Both the position numbers and the translations under genes were made by a program. Source: Nocardia sp. NBC_01730 (lineage in GTDB: Bacteria; Actinomycetota; Actinomycetes; Mycobacteriales; Mycobacteriaceae). Taken from it: 64,000 nucleotides of DNA. Under the pieces are notes generated by a model. That model was not told the origin of the DNA. It searched no databases and saw only the letters and a list, made by a program, of their open reading frames with translations. Of this stretch, positions 1 through 10,935 are shown in pieces. How positions within the stretch are numbered: position 1 is the stretch's first letter; each line of letters begins with the position of its first letter. The stretch is taken from positions 2,852,001 to 2,916,000 of the forward strand of contig NZ_CP109162.1 of the NCBI RefSeq assembly GCF_035920445.1. Reading direction: 5' to 3'.

Positions 1-1338
1 GCTGCTGCCCAGGCTTCCCGCGCGGGCCGCCGGCGTGAACAGGTAGCCCAGTAGCGGGCCGATATGCGAATCGGGGGAGGTGACCAGGCCGAGGCCGACA
101 ATCGTCGCAACGATCAGGCAGCCGACCCCGGCGATGTTCACCCGGCCATAGCCGCCGACCAGGCTGTAGAGAGCCACCCGGTCGTACCCCAGACGACGGC
201 GTTGCCATATGTCGACGACGTACACGCCCGTCCAGGCGGCCATCACCACCCCGGTCGTGGTGAGGAACGCCTGAAATGGCGCAAAGAAGCCCGGCGCGGC
301 GAAGGCCACATACCCGCCCGCGGCGGCGATCAGAACCGCATCGACCAACACGGTGAAATGCCGAGGGATCCGGACGCCCAACGTTTGCAGTGCGAGCCCT
401 GAGGAGTACAGACCGATAATGGAACCGGACACGAACCCCACCAACGCCAGGGCCAGATACGGCACCAGGAACCAGGTGGGCAAGTGGGCCGACAGGGCAC
501 TCACCGGATCGGTCGCGGCCTGCTCCGCGACGTCCGGGTTCCCTGCGGCCAACAACGTCCCGAACCCCATCAGAACGATGGCAGGTGCGGTACCGCCAAG
601 CGTGGTCCAGCCGACCAGTGCGCGTTTACTGGACTCACGAGGAAGGTATCGGGTGTAGTCGGCCGCGCAATTGATCCAGCTCAGGCCGAGCGCATTGGCG
701 ACCAGCATGACACCGCCTGCGAACGCACCCACGCTCGCCTGGCCATGTACCGCAAAGGAGATGTTGGGTAGCGTCAGCACGAAGTAGCCGACCGACAGCC
801 CGGCGAATATGAGGGCAAACCACTTCTGGATCCGCAAGATCACGTGGCAGCCGTAGATTCCGACCACCGTGGTCACCAGGATGACCATGACCAGAGTGAC
901 GACCATGACCGGATCGGTATCCATGTCCGGATCGAGGCGATGCGCCACGGTGCGCGCCGCGAGGGCCGCCAAGACCGCCGAGAACGTCTCCCAACCCACC
1001 AACGCAAGGTAGCTGAGCAAGGTCGGGATCTTGTTGCCGTGGAACCCGAATGCCGCGCGGCCTGCCACCATCGTCACCGCTCCGCCCTGCTGCCCGGCCA
1101 GCGACACCAGGCCGAGCAGGCCGAAGGAAAAGACCGCGCCCACTGCCGCGGCCAGCGCCGCAAGGTGCCAGTCGAGGCCGAGCGCAGTCACATACGGACC
1201 GAACGACACCAGGATCACGTTGCAGCTCGTGGCAGCCCATGGCCAGAACAGAGCACGCGGCTTTTCCCTGCGTTCCTCGTCGGTGACCCACTCGGTGCCT
1301 TTGCGCTCGAATGACCAGTCCGATGGTTTCGCTGCCAT
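1..1338 (-). CDS. NCS1-family cytosine/purine permease (3' end cut by window)
   Basis: Integral membrane nucleobase:cation symporter of the NCS1 (CodB/purine-cytosine permease) family. The minus-strand frame is open from an ATG at 1338 to the window edge, giving 446 visible residues, so only the C terminus is missing. After a soluble 30-residue start there are at least ten hydrophobic segments. Family-like stretches are the N-terminal FWPWAATSCNVILVSFGPYV region, the conserved WINCAADYTRY loop near residue 240 and a late TGVYVVDIWQRRR segment. It stands alone and is preceded by a palindrome at 1381-1398. The exact substrate (cytosine, purine, allantoin, hydantoin) cannot be read from sequence. 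Confidence 0.85.
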   Translation of the reverse strand, partial: MAAKPSDWSFERKGTEWVTDEERREKPRALFWPWAATSCNVILVSFGPYVTALGLDWHLAALAAAVGAVFSFGLLGLVSLAGQQGGAVTMVAGRAAFGFHGNKIPTLLSYLALVGWETFSAVLAALAARTVAHRLDPDMDTDPVMVVTLVMVILVTTVVGIYGCHVILRIQKWFALIFAGLSVGYFVLTLPNISFAVHGQASVGAFAGGVMLVANALGLSWINCAADYTRYLPRESSKRALVGWTTLGGTAPAIVLMGFGTLLAAGNPDVAEQAATDPVSALSAHLPTWFLVPYLALALVGFVSGSIIGLYSSGLALQTLGVRIPRHFTVLVDAVLIAAAGGYVAFAAPGFFAPFQAFLTTTGVVMAAWTGVYVVDIWQRRRLGYDRVALYSLVGGYGRVNIAGVGCLIVATIVGLGLVTSPDSHIGPLLGYLFTPAARAGSLGSS

Positions 1339-1836
1339 ATGAATCCGTTCGACGGGAGCGGGCTGTCCGAACCAACCGCCGCAAGTACGTACACTTGCTC
1401 ATTGTGCCGCTGAATGACGGCACACTAATTGAGTGTAAGATCTCGGGCGATTTACGCAAGCCCCTTCAGCCAGACAGCCGCACCCCGCCCTTCTGTTCGC
1501 CTCCGAGGCGTCCGATGCTGGGATTTTGCCGGTGACCTCGTTGCGATACGCCAGACAGCATCGGTGCGCATGGAGCTGAGGCACTTCGCCACAGCTACCA
1601 TCACGCCCGCACCCTGGCCGCCGGCGTCGTCCTCGCCAGCGCGCCAGCGGCAGGCATACTCCGGATCGCTTCGCGCGAGATGCCTTCCTCCACTTCCGCC
1701 GCGCCAGAGGCCACTGTTCGGGATCGACCCGTCGCCGACCGCGACATCCCAGCCTTACCCAGCTCGGATTCGGCGTGTTGGTTGCAACAGCGAAACGTGA
1801 CGGCTCTGAAGTCTCCGACCCGCGGCGGCGGATCCC
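1339..1836. other. 498-bp non-coding stretch between permease and PheC-like gene
   Basis: No convincing gene is seen. The part next to the permease start (about 1339-1440) is less GC-rich and holds two inverted repeats, 1381-1398 and ACACT-N5-AGTGT at 1422-1436, as expected of a regulated promoter. The rest has short open frames without family resemblance. Confidence 0.6.
1381..1398. promoter_or_regulatory. Operator-like palindrome upstream of the permease
   Basis: GCAAGTACGTACACTTGC has 6-bp perfect arms (GCAAGT/ACTTGC) around a 6-bp centre and lies 43 bp upstream of the permease start. Size and symmetry suit a GntR- or TetR-type dimer. No regulator gene is adjacent inside the window, so the partner is unknown. 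Confidence 0.4.
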
Positions 1837-2637
1837 TCAGCCGGCGGAGGCGTTCGGCCCGATCCACTCGTCGAATAGCCGGTCAAGCGAGCCGGTCGCG
1901 AGTTGTGTCGCCAACCAGGCATTGAGCGCGGCGGCCAAGAGCGGGTCGTTCTTGCGGACCAAGAGCACCTTGCCGAACGAGTCGAACGGCGCCTCCGGGT
2001 GCAGCACTTGCAGGTCCGGGTGCTGACGCACGCGGTAGCGGCCCTCGACCGAGTCGGTAACGAACACGTCGGCACGGCCCTGCTCGATCTCGCCGAAGAT
2101 CGTCAGGTTGTCGGGCCACAGGGCGAGCTGCGCGTCCGGGAAGTTCTTGCGCGCGAATTCCTCGTTCGTGCCACCGCGATTCGCGATCACTCGGACACCG
2201 GGACGGTTGATCTGCTCGATCGTCGAGTAGTCGGTGCCGCTCGAACGGCGCGTGATCGGCGTCTTGCCGTCGGTGCCGTAGGTGATCGAGAAGTCGGCGA
2301 ATTCGCGACGGGACGGCTGATCGGAGATGCCGCCGACCGCGACATCGCAGTGGAGCTCGGCGAAATCCGTTTTCAGCGTCGCCCACGTCACCGGCACGAA
2401 CTCGATCGGGCGGCCGAGCACGGCCGCGAATTCCTCCGCGAGATCGACGTCGACGCCACGGTAACCATCCGGACCGTCACCGACGGAATATGGCGGATAG
2501 TCCCCGGGCGTGCAGGCGCGCAAGGCATTCGACAGCTCCTGCGCGGCCGCCGGAATCACCGAGGCGACAAGGGCTGCCCAGCCGGCTACCAACACTGCGC
2601 CGATCCGGCCGGACAGCCGCATAACTCGATTGTGCAC
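1837..2637 (-). CDS. Secreted PheC-like cyclohexadienyl dehydratase / solute-binding protein
   Basis: Exported protein of 266 residues with the bacterial family-3 solute-binding fold. An N-terminal signal peptide (hydrophobic 12-30, AxA-like end AAAQ at about 30-33) precedes the body. The body matches my memory of Pseudomonas PheC (periplasmic prephenate/arogenate dehydratase) better than ordinary amino-acid binding proteins: CTPGDYPPYS near 42, GRPIEFVPVTW near 75, DGKTPI near 123, RPGVRVIANRGGTNE near 145, and VTDSVEGR near 193. E198 sits where I recall the PheC catalytic glutamate. The start is a GTG with GAGGAC upstream; an ATG five codons later is an alternative. It lies 3 bp after the preceding gene, so it is probably co-translated. 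Enzyme versus binding protein is not settled. Confidence 0.7.
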   Translation of the reverse strand: MHNRVMRLSGRIGAVLVAGWAALVASVIPAAAQELSNALRACTPGDYPPYSVGDGPDGYRGVDVDLAEEFAAVLGRPIEFVPVTWATLKTDFAELHCDVAVGGISDQPSRREFADFSITYGTDGKTPITRRSSGTDYSTIEQINRPGVRVIANRGGTNEEFARKNFPDAQLALWPDNLTIFGEIEQGRADVFVTDSVEGRYRVRQHPDLQVLHPEAPFDSFGKVLLVRKNDPLLAAALNAWLATQLATGSLDRLFDEWIGPNASAG

Positions 2638-2640
2638 CGC

Positions 2641-2991
2641 TCAGTCCTCGTTGCGAGCCTTGGGGAAACGGGTCTGTCGGGCGACCCAGCCCGCCATCTC
2701 GGCCCAGTGGCCTCGACGCGGGGTGACGACCGAAGTGAGCTCGCGATCCCATTCGTCGGATTCGGTCAGGCCGTCGACGAAGCCGACAAGCTCCTTGGCG
2801 GTGTCCAGGTCGGCGACGACCCGGTCACCGAGAACGCCGTCGGCACCTACCAGGGTGACGCGGACGCCGATGCGCCCGAGGGGCTGGAGCACGGCCGTGG
2901 CGGAACCGCCGTGATCGGCAACGAATCCCTTGACGGACTCCACGAGGGCACCCGACATCTTCGCTGGGGCCGTGGCGGCTCGAGTACTCAT
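2641..2991 (-). CDS. Conserved hypothetical protein, 116 aa
   Basis: Small soluble protein with no signal peptide or membrane segment and no motif I recognise. It alternates beta-rich stretches (VRVTLVGADGVLGDRVVADL, about 43-62) with helices and ends in a charged RFPKARNED tail. Codon use matches its neighbours. It is immediately upstream of the PheC-like gene in the same direction and divergent from qor, with 62 bp between the two starts. It is probably the first gene of a two-gene transcript. Function unknown. Confidence 0.7.
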   Translation of the reverse strand: MSTRAATAPAKMSGALVESVKGFVADHGGSATAVLQPLGRIGVRVTLVGADGVLGDRVVADLDTAKELVGFVDGLTESDEWDRELTSVVTPRRGHWAEMAGWVARQTRFPKARNED

Positions 2992-3053
2992 GGCAACGGA
3001 GTTTACCGACCGGTAGAAAGCAGTCCAGCCGTTCGGGTGTACAACTAAAACTC

Positions 3054-4019
3054 ATGCACGCCATTCAGGTTTCCGAACACGGTGGTCCCGAGGTCCTGAA
3101 GTACGTGGACGTCCCCGATCCACGCATCGCGCCGGACCAGCTGCTGGTCGACACGCAGGCGATCGGCGTCAATTTCATCGACACCTACCTCCGCACCGGA
3201 CGCTACCCGCAGGACGTCCCGTACATCCCGGGCGCCGAGGGCACCGGCGTCGTCACCGGGATCGGCGCGAACGTGTCCGAGTTCGCGGTCGGCGACCGGG
3301 TCGCGTGGGCGGCCGCGCCGGGCAGCTACGCGCAGAAGGTGGCGGTGAACGCCGCCGTCGCCATCGCGGTGCCGGACGGAGTCGAGGCTCCGGTTGCCGC
3401 CTCGGCGCTGCTGCAGGGCATGACAGCGCACTACCTGCTCGAGTCGATCTACCAGCCGGAGCCAGGGGAAACCGTTCTGGTGCATGCCGGCGCGGGCGGT
3501 GTCGGGCTGATCCTGACCCAGCTGGCCACGGCACGCGGCATCCGGGTGATCACGACGGTGTCCTCCGACGACAAAGAGACCCTCTCCCGCACGGCGGGCG
3601 CCGCCGAGGTGCTGCGCTACGGCGACGATCTCGCCGACCAGGTACGCAAGCTCACCGACGGCGTCGGCGTGGCCGCGGTATACGACGGCGTCGGTGCGGC
3701 AACCTTCGAGTCGAGCCTGGCCTCGCTGCGCGTCCGCGGCACGCTCGCCCTGTTCGGCGCCGCGAGCGGCCCCGTGCCGCCATTCGACTTGCAACGACTC
3801 GGCCCGGCCGGTTCGCTGTTCGTCACTCGCCCGACCCTCGCGCACTACATCCGCGACCGCGCCGAATTGACCTGGCGCGCGGGCGATGTACTCGGCGCCA
3901 TCGCCGACGGCTCGCTGAACATCCGAATCGGCGCCACCTACCCACTCGCCGACGCCGAGCGGGCCCATCGCGACCTGGAGGGCCGCAAGACCACGGGTTC
4001 CATCGTTCTGCTCCCTTGA
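3054..4019 (+). CDS. qor: NADPH:quinone oxidoreductase (zinc-independent MDR family)
   Basis: Cytosolic medium-chain reductase of 321 residues, the usual length for Qor, which reduces quinones with NADPH. Visible features are an N-terminal GroES-like domain with NFIDTYLRTGRYP (about 40-52), the PGAEGTGVV segment (59-67), the nucleotide-binding HAGAGGVG (144-151), and a C-terminal EGRKTTGSIVLLP ending typical of quinone reductases. The catalytic zinc ligands of alcohol dehydrogenases are absent, as in Qor. It is monocistronic, followed by a strong hairpin at 4040-4073. Its position near ctaB and tkt matches the mycobacterial order. Confidence 0.9.
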   Translation: MHAIQVSEHGGPEVLKYVDVPDPRIAPDQLLVDTQAIGVNFIDTYLRTGRYPQDVPYIPGAEGTGVVTGIGANVSEFAVGDRVAWAAAPGSYAQKVAVNAAVAIAVPDGVEAPVAASALLQGMTAHYLLESIYQPEPGETVLVHAGAGGVGLILTQLATARGIRVITTVSSDDKETLSRTAGAAEVLRYGDDLADQVRKLTDGVGVAAVYDGVGAATFESSLASLRVRGTLALFGAASGPVPPFDLQRLGPAGSLFVTRPTLAHYIRDRAELTWRAGDVLGAIADGSLNIRIGATYPLADAERAHRDLEGRKTTGSIVLLP

Positions 4020-4039
4020 GCCGCGGTCGGAAAGCATTG

Positions 4040-4073
4040 CGGCGGTGGGCAAGTCGCTGATTGCCCACCGCCG
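4040..4073. terminator. Bidirectional hairpin terminator between qor and tetR
   Basis: Perfect 13-bp inverted repeat (CGGCGGTGGGCAA and its complement) with an 8-nt loop, between convergent qor and the TetR gene and ending one base before the latter's stop codon. There is no long U-tract, which is usual in actinobacteria. Confidence 0.75.
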
Positions 4074-4074
4074 A

Positions 4075-4677
4075 TCAGTAATCTCGCCCGGTGAGTCCGC
4101 GGTAGACGAAGCGAGTCAGGCCGTTCACCGCCTGTTCGTCGGTCAGGTCGACGGTGCCGTCCTCGACCGCGACCAGCAGGCTCTGGGTGAGCAGGAACAT
4201 CATCGCCAGACTGGCGTCGGGCGTGCTCGGCAGCCGTAATCCTTCGGCAGCGAAGCCTGCCACGTGGTCGATGATGTCCGTGCGCTGCTGACTGCCGAAC
4301 CGTGCGACCATGCGGGCGAAGTCGTCGTTGACCAAGGCCGCCTGATTCACCGCGCGCAGCACCGCCGCATGTTCCCGCGCGAAGCCCCAATACCCGGCGA
4401 CGTGGTAGCGCACCGCCTCCGGGTCGCTGAAGTCCGGGTTGTGGTCGGGCTTCTCCGCGCGCTCGTCACCCACCGCGGCCAGGTCGCTCAGTAGCGCTTG
4501 AAGCAGTTCTTCCTTGCTGGCGAAGTGGTTGTAGAACGACCCCGCCGCCCGGCCCGCGGTCGTCGTGATGTCGGTGATCTTGGTGTTCAGATAGCCGCGC
4601 TCGGCGAACAGCCGCAGCGCGGCGGCCTTCAGCGCCTGCTCGGTCTCGGCCGACTTCTCCTTGCGGCTCAGGGACAC
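4075..4677 (-). CDS. TetR-family transcriptional regulator
   Basis: Predicted dimeric DNA-binding repressor of 200 residues. The N-terminal TetR helix-turn-helix covers about 15-58 (LRLFAERGYLNTKITDI, then GSFYNHFASKEEL). The C-terminal ligand domain is variable and the ligand is unknown. I place the start at the GTG at 4677, because AAGGAGG lies 8 bp upstream of it; an upstream TTG would extend it by 11 residues but has no ribosome site. It is divergent from the FAD monooxygenase at 4761, so it probably controls that gene and itself through the shared 83-bp region. Confidence 0.85.
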   Translation of the reverse strand: MSLSRKEKSAETEQALKAAALRLFAERGYLNTKITDITTTAGRAAGSFYNHFASKEELLQALLSDLAAVGDERAEKPDHNPDFSDPEAVRYHVAGYWGFAREHAAVLRAVNQAALVNDDFARMVARFGSQQRTDIIDHVAGFAAEGLRLPSTPDASLAMMFLLTQSLLVAVEDGTVDLTDEQAVNGLTRFVYRGLTGRDY

Positions 4678-4690
4678 CCGCACCACCTCC

Positions 4691-4751
4691 TTGACACGGA
4701 AACGTACCAACTCTCATACTGAAAACTCATTCACTGAATTTAATTTCACTG
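4691..4751 (+). promoter_or_regulatory. Divergent promoter/operator of the FAD monooxygenase
   Basis: TTGACA (4691-4696), 18 bp, CATACT (4715-4720) makes a sigma-70-type promoter pointing at the monooxygenase. Just downstream, TTCACTG occurs twice (4730-4736 and 4745-4751), 15 bp apart, in an unusually AT-rich patch around the likely start of transcription. This is a plausible TetR binding site. The monooxygenase ribosome site is GGGAG at 4751-4755. Confidence 0.5.
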
Positions 4752-4760
4752 GGAGTATCC

Positions 4761-6176
4761 ATGACTCGACTCGTCCTCGTCGCGGGCGCCGGCCCCACCG
4801 GCCTCACTCTCGCTCTCGACCTCGCTCGCCGGAACATCCCGGTCCGGATCATCGACAAGGCCGCGACGTTCTTCGCCGGTTCCCGCGGCGACGGCATCCA
4901 GCCGCGCACGCTGGAGGTGTTCGACGACCTGGGCGTGCTCGACGCGGTGCGCGCGGCCGGGATGCCGATACCCGCGATGCGCGTCCACCTCGACGGCGAG
5001 TTCGTCACCGAGCGCAGGATGTGGGAGCCGATCGAGCCGACGCCCACCGCCCCCTACCCGAATCCGTGGGTGCTCGGCCAGTCCGGGACCGAGGGCATCC
5101 TGCGCGATCGGCTCGCCGAATTCGGCGTGCACGTCGAACTCGGCACCACGCTGGTCGCCTTCGACCAGGACGCGTGCGCCGTCACGGCGACGCTGGAGCG
5201 CGACGGCGCACGCGAGACCGTGCGCGCCGCCTACCTGGTCGGTGCCGACGGCGGTAGGAGCACTGTGCGCAAGACGTTGGGCATTCCGTTCGAAGGCAAT
5301 ACCGACGAGTCGATCCAGATGCTGCTCGGCGACGTGCGGGCCGACGCACTCGACCACGAGTTCGGTTACTGGTTCGCCACCGCCGACCGGCCGATGGAGG
5401 GCATCGCCCTGTCGCCGGTGCCCGGTGGGCGCCAGTTCCAGTTCGCCGCCCCCTCGACCGGCGACGCGCAGGCGAGCCTCGCACTGCTTCAGAAGTACAT
5501 GGACCGCTACTACGGACGCGACGACATCACCCTCACCGAGCTCAGCTGGGTTACGGTGTGGCGGCCGAATGTCCGACTGGCCAAGCGGTTCCGCGACGGC
5601 CGCGTCTTTCTGGCAGGTGACGCCGCGCACGCGCACCCGCCCACCGGAGGACAGGGGATGAACACCGGCATCCAGGACGCCTACAACCTCGGCTGGAAGC
5701 TGGCCGCCGCCCTCGCAGGTGACGACGCACCGTTGGACAGCTATGAATCCGAGCGAAGGACGGTGGCCGCCCGGGTACTCGGTCTGAGCTCGGAACTGTT
5801 GGACAAGCTGGTCGACGGCGACGAGGACGCGATGCGGCGCGGACCGGAGACCCAGCAGCTGGATATCAGCTACCGCGATCGGGCCGCGCGCGAGCCGCTG
5901 GCGGCAGGCGATCGCGCACCGGACGCGCCGCTGAAAGACGAAGCGGGACGACCGGTCCGGCTGTTCGACCTGTTCCGCGGACCGCACGCGACGCTGCTGT
6001 CGTTCGGCAGCACCGCCCCGGCCGGGCCGGACGCGTACGCGGTGGTTCGCCCTGGGATGCCGGTGGCGGGACCGCACGTGGTGGATGTCGAGGGGCACGC
6101 GCACACGGCCTACGCCGCGTCCGAAGGCACCCGTGTCCTCATCCGGCCGGACGGCTACGTGGGCGCGATCAGCTGA
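4761..6176 (+). CDS. FAD-dependent aromatic-ring hydroxylase / monooxygenase
   Basis: Group A flavoprotein monooxygenase of 471 residues (UbiH/phenol hydroxylase/PheA-TfdB type) that would hydroxylate an aromatic or polyketide substrate with NAD(P)H and O2. Visible motifs are the Rossmann GAGPTG (9-14), [10 protein letters not shown] (41-50), the GADGGRS motif (161-167) and the FAD-ribose motif [10 protein letters not shown] followed by [18 protein letters not shown] (285-313). The last 70 or so residues form the thioredoxin-like tail typical of this subfamily. It is divergent from a TetR gene, which suggests substrate-inducible detoxification. Its last 8 bases overlap the end of convergent ctaB. 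Substrate unknown. Confidence 0.85.
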   Translation: MTRLVLVAGAGPTGLTLALDLARRNIPVRIIDKAATFFAGSRGDGIQPRTLEVFDDLGVLDAVRAAGMPIPAMRVHLDGEFVTERRMWEPIEPTPTAPYPNPWVLGQSGTEGILRDRLAEFGVHVELGTTLVAFDQDACAVTATLERDGARETVRAAYLVGADGGRSTVRKTLGIPFEGNTDESIQMLLGDVRADALDHEFGYWFATADRPMEGIALSPVPGGRQFQFAAPSTGDAQASLALLQKYMDRYYGRDDITLTELSWVTVWRPNVRLAKRFRDGRVFLAGDAAHAHPPTGGQGMNTGIQDAYNLGWKLAAALAGDDAPLDSYESERRTVAARVLGLSSELLDKLVDGDEDAMRRGPETQQLDISYRDRAAREPLAAGDRAPDAPLKDEAGRPVRLFDLFRGPHATLLSFGSTAPAGPDAYAVVRPGMPVAGPHVVDVEGHAHTAYAASEGTRVLIRPDGYVGAIS

Positions 6177-7158
6177 AGAAGCTGCCGATGGTGTCCCAGC
6201 CGAGCACCGAGTCCACCGCGAGGCCGCAGAACACCACGGCCAAGTAGTTGTTCGACTGCAGGAACAGCCGCAGCGGCTTCACCGATTCGCCGCGCCGTAC
6301 GCCCGCGTACAACTGGTGGGCCATGAGCAGGAACCACGCTCCGGCCATCAGGGCCACGGCTGCGTACACCACACCGGTCGCCGACACTAGGGCCAGGGTG
6401 GTGAGCACGGTCAGCCAGGTGTAGATGACGATCTGCTTGGTGACGGTCCGTTCGGTGGCCACCACCGGCAGCATCGGCACGCCTGCCGCGCGGTAGTCCT
6501 CTTTGTAGCGCATGGCCAGCGCCCAGGTGTGCGGCGGTGTCCAGAAGAAGATGACACCGAACAGCGCGAGGGCCGGCCAGCCGATGCCGCCGGTGACTGC
6601 CGACCAGCCGACCAGCGCGGGCATGCAGCCCGCCGCGCCGCCCCAGACCACGTTCTGCGCGGTGCGGCGCTTGAGGCCGAGCGTGTACACGAAGACATAG
6701 AAGAGGATCGTCGCGACCACGAGCAAGCCGCTGAGCAGGTTGGCCTGCCACCACAGCCAGGCGAACGAACCGACGCCGAGCAGCACACCGAACACGAAGG
6801 CGTTCCTGGTCGGCACCGCGTCCCTGGCCAGCGGACGTTTGGCGGTCCGCTTCATCACCTTGTCGATGTCGGCGTCGGCGACACAGTTCAGCGTGTTCGC
6901 GCTCGCGGCGCCCATCCATCCGCCGAACAGCGTGACCACGATCAACCGGAGGTCGACCGTGCCACGATCGGCGAGCAGCATGGTGGGAATCGTTGCGACC
7001 AGCAGCAGTTCGATGACGCGCGGCTTCGTCAGCGCGATGTACGCCAACACCCGCCGCACGAGTCGAGACGGTAGACCGGGACCCGTGAACCGATCGGCCA
7101 GCGCCGTCGCGGACGAGCCGTGTGCGCCATCGCCACCCGGCTGTTGCCCAATCCGCAC
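6169..7158 (-). CDS. ctaB: Protoheme IX farnesyltransferase (haem O synthase)
   Basis: UbiA-type polytopic membrane prenyltransferase that adds a farnesyl group to haem B to make haem O for the aa3 cytochrome oxidase. The prenyl-diphosphate/Mg site reads [15 protein letters not shown] (91-105) and the second conserved loop is [19 protein letters not shown]. About nine hydrophobic helices follow. The start is the GTG at 7158, preceded by GAGGAGAGACA; the frame is open further upstream but that part is low-complexity with no membrane signature. This gives 329 residues, slightly longer than average because of a 30-residue hydrophilic N terminus. Its 3' end overlaps the convergent monooxygenase. 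Confidence 0.92.
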   Translation of the reverse strand: MRIGQQPGGDGAHGSSATALADRFTGPGLPSRLVRRVLAYIALTKPRVIELLLVATIPTMLLADRGTVDLRLIVVTLFGGWMGAASANTLNCVADADIDKVMKRTAKRPLARDAVPTRNAFVFGVLLGVGSFAWLWWQANLLSGLLVVATILFYVFVYTLGLKRRTAQNVVWGGAAGCMPALVGWSAVTGGIGWPALALFGVIFFWTPPHTWALAMRYKEDYRAAGVPMLPVVATERTVTKQIVIYTWLTVLTTLALVSATGVVYAAVALMAGAWFLLMAHQLYAGVRRGESVKPLRLFLQSNNYLAVVFCGLAVDSVLGWDTIGSFFS

Positions 7159-7629
7159 TGTCTCTCCTCGCACGCTGTGCATCGCCTCCGGCCTGGACCA
7201 GCAGCACGTCCATCCCGGCGGTACGGATGCGCCGGTGCCGGACTTCCGTCCGCCCCGGCGCCCCCTCCGACCCGGTGCGGCGCGACTACTACTACAAAGG
7301 ATGGTAGACCCCCGCCGCCCCCTTCTCTCCCCGCGCCCCCGCGCACCCTTGCCGAAACGTGACCGATCAGACCGGTCCTCGCACGCGGTCCCGACCGCTC
7401 CCATTCGAGGCCACTCTGCACCACGAGTCCGATGAGTGCCATTCGCGGCCCGGCCCGCCGTCGCGGCCCTCGGACACAGCCGCCGTTAAACACGGGTTAC
7501 CGCTGTGCCGGTCAAGCAGCACATCTAGGGTAGTTGGGTAAACCGGTATGCACGCCATCGCTGCCGTGCGTTCATCGCCGTCAGAAACCCACCGCCGTCG
7601 ACGAAACCAATGTCAGGAGAACCTCGGTC
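7159..7629. other. 471-bp intergenic region between ctaB and tkt
   Basis: No gene is supported. The stretch separates two divergent genes and should hold both promoters. TAGGGT at 7526-7531 is a plausible -10 for tkt about 100 bp upstream of its start; the same hexamer lies 47 bp upstream of gap. The ribosome site AGGAGA is at 7614-7619. Confidence 0.5.
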
Positions 7630-9771
<2,142 letters not shown>

Positions 9772-9777
9772 GCGCTC

Positions 9778-10932
9778 ATGGCACAGAATGACAATCTCGC
9801 CGCCCTCTCCGCGGCAGGCGTCTCCGTGTGGCTCGACGATCTGTCCAGGGACCGGATCCAGTCCGGCAATCTGGCGGAACTGATCGCCACCCGCGGCGTC
9901 GTCGGGGTCACCACCAACCCGACGATTTTTCAGGGTGCGCTGAGCCAGGGGCACTCCTACGACGGCCAGGTGAAAGAGCTCGCCGCCCAAGGCGCGGACG
10001 CCGACGCCGCGGTCCGGACCATCACCACCGACGATGTGCGCGCCGCCTGCGATGTCTTCGCCCCGGTGTACGAGGCGACCGGCGGCGTCGACGGCCGGGT
10101 CTCCATCGAGGTCGATCCCCGGCTGGCGTTCGACGCGGAGAAGACCACCGCCCAGGCCGTCGAGCTGTGGAAGATCGTCGACCGGCCCAACCTGTTCATC
10201 AAGATCCCGGCCACCGAGGCGGGCCTGCCCGCGATTACGGCCGTGATCGCGGAGGGAATCAGCGTGAACGTCACGCTGATCTTCTCGGTCCAGCGCTACC
10301 GCTCCGTGATGGGCGCGTACCTGGACGGCGTGCGGAAGGCCAAGATCGCCGGGCACGATCCGGCGAAGATCCATTCGGTCGCCTCGTTCTTCGTGTCCCG
10401 GGTGGACACCGAGATCGACAAGCGGCTGGAGGTGATCGGCGCCGACGAGGCGCTCGCGCTGCGCGGCAAGGCCGGCATCGCCAACGCGCGTCTGGCCTAC
10501 TCCGAGTACCAGAACGTATTCGACGGCGGCAAGCGCACCTCCACCTACACGGACCTGGCCGCGTCCGGCGCGAATCGCCAGCGGCCGCTGTGGGCTTCGA
10601 CCGGCGTGAAGAACCCGGACTACTCCGACACCATGTACGTCACCGAACTGGTGGCGCCGAACACGGTGAACACCCTGCCGGAGAAGACCATGGAGGCTGT
10701 CGCCGACCACGGCGAGATCCGCGGCGACACCGTCAGCGGCACCGCCGCGGAGGCCGAGGAGGTCTTCGACAAGCTGGTCGCGATCGGCATCGACCTGGCC
10801 GACGTGTTCGCGGTGCTCGAGCGCGAAGGCGTGGACAAGTTCGAGAAGTCCTGGCAGGAGCTGCTGTCCGCCACGGCCGAAGAGTTGAACTCGGCCACCG
10901 CCTCCGGAACTGACGTGTCCGGAAACAGCTGA
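9778..10932 (+). CDS. tal: Transaldolase
   Basis: Transfers a dihydroxyacetone unit between sedoheptulose-7-phosphate and glyceraldehyde-3-phosphate. It has 384 residues, the long actinobacterial type. Signatures are GVTTNPTIF (43-51) and the Schiff-base lysine in [11 protein letters not shown] (K142). Further conserved stretches are [11 protein letters not shown] (164-174) and [17 protein letters not shown]. It sits 6 bp after tkt and 3 bp before zwf. Confidence 0.97.
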   Translation: MAQNDNLAALSAAGVSVWLDDLSRDRIQSGNLAELIATRGVVGVTTNPTIFQGALSQGHSYDGQVKELAAQGADADAAVRTITTDDVRAACDVFAPVYEATGGVDGRVSIEVDPRLAFDAEKTTAQAVELWKIVDRPNLFIKIPATEAGLPAITAVIAEGISVNVTLIFSVQRYRSVMGAYLDGVRKAKIAGHDPAKIHSVASFFVSRVDTEIDKRLEVIGADEALALRGKAGIANARLAYSEYQNVFDGGKRTSTYTDLAASGANRQRPLWASTGVKNPDYSDTMYVTELVAPNTVNTLPEKTMEAVADHGEIRGDTVSGTAAEAEEVFDKLVAIGIDLADVFAVLEREGVDKFEKSWQELLSATAEELNSATASGTDVSGNS

Positions 10933-10935
10933 CCG

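Noticed and set aside
1570..1800. Plus-strand frame opening MELRHF, like the start of a LysR regulator
   Set aside because: Only six residues resemble LysR; no HTH follows in this or other frames.
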